The notes below the pieces were generated by a model. It was not told the origin of the DNA. It worked only from the letters and a program-made list of their open reading frames with translations, and searched no databases. A program made the position numbers and the translations under genes. DNA of 40,715 nucleotides, from the NCBI GenBank assembly GCA_034435955.1, contig DAOTWA010000061.1:1-40715 (forward strand), given 5' to 3'. The stretch comes from DAOTWA01 sp034435955 (GTDB lineage: Bacteria; Chloroflexota; Anaerolineae; Anaerolineales; Anaerolineaceae). Within the stretch, counting starts at the first letter, position 1, and every line of letters starts with the position of its first letter. Below, piece after piece: positions 40,714 through 40,715 of this stretch.

Positions 40714-40715
40714 GA

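Noticed and set aside
1..40715. tRNA, rRNA, CRISPR array, transposase or phage genes
   Set aside because: Intergenic gaps are all under about 300 bases. None showed a tRNA TTC-loop plus anticodon layout, spaced identical repeats, or transposase/integrase motifs.

Overview
This window is a GC-rich bacterial chromosome segment with about 30 genes, no rRNA or tRNA genes, no CRISPR array and no recognisable insertion sequence. Gene content and protein style suggest a Chloroflexota bacterium, perhaps Anaerolineae. The pointers are fused two-domain ECF ATPases, paired SAM hydrolases, phytoene synthase/desaturase without an obvious photosynthesis cluster, and CHAD and DUF429 proteins. This assignment is inference from protein flavour, not a phylogeny.

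Region 1 (1-7251, + strand) is a phosphate-starvation locus: a PhoB/PhoP-type response regulator cut by the left edge, its PhoR-like kinase, then pstS-pstC-pstA-pstB-phoU. Spaced TTAAAT/TTAACA/TTTACA/TTAAAC repeats just upstream of pstS look like a PHO box for the adjacent regulator. Region 2 (7457-10700, + strand) holds two tandem thymidylate-kinase-like P-loop proteins, a CHAD protein (a family linked to polyphosphate granules) and a calcineurin-like phosphoesterase. Translational overlaps couple the genes in pairs. The second kinase has Arg in place of the Walker A Lys. Together with region 1 this may be an uncharacterised phosphate/polyphosphate module.

Region 3 (10704-24688) is the most distinctive part. 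Two complete energy-coupling-factor (ECF) transporters sit on either side of a divergent promoter region. The leftward operon encodes an RpiR/SIS regulator, a fused ECF ATPase, EcfT, an MtnA-type isomerase, an MTA/MTI phosphorylase and an S component, followed by an MTA/SAH deaminase-type amidohydrolase. The rightward operon encodes two tandem SAM hydrolases (DUF62), a second fused ECF ATPase, a second S component and a second EcfT. The phosphorylase has Asn in the base-recognition motif (INWAAG), which together with the deaminase suggests a route MTA -> methylthioinosine -> MTR-1-P -> MTRu-1-P. The locus therefore looks like a regulated system for salvaging SAM by-products with its own uptake systems. 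Two good sigma70-type promoters and a perfect 12-bp-arm palindrome lie in the divergent region.

Region 4 (24800-32234) contains an ABM-domain protein, a UbiA prenyltransferase, a DUF429 protein, an ABC-2 exporter (ATPase plus permease) with a NarL-type two-component system, and a small unknown protein behind a promoter that overlaps a palindrome. Region 5 (32430-40713) contains a P5C-dehydrogenase-like aldehyde dehydrogenase, a small membrane protein, a two-subunit CoA-transferase, a D-2-hydroxyacid dehydrogenase, carotenoid genes crtI and crtB, a 56-residue membrane protein, and at the right edge an ORF that appears to join the start of an isoprenylcysteine-methyltransferase-like protein to the end of a flavodoxin.
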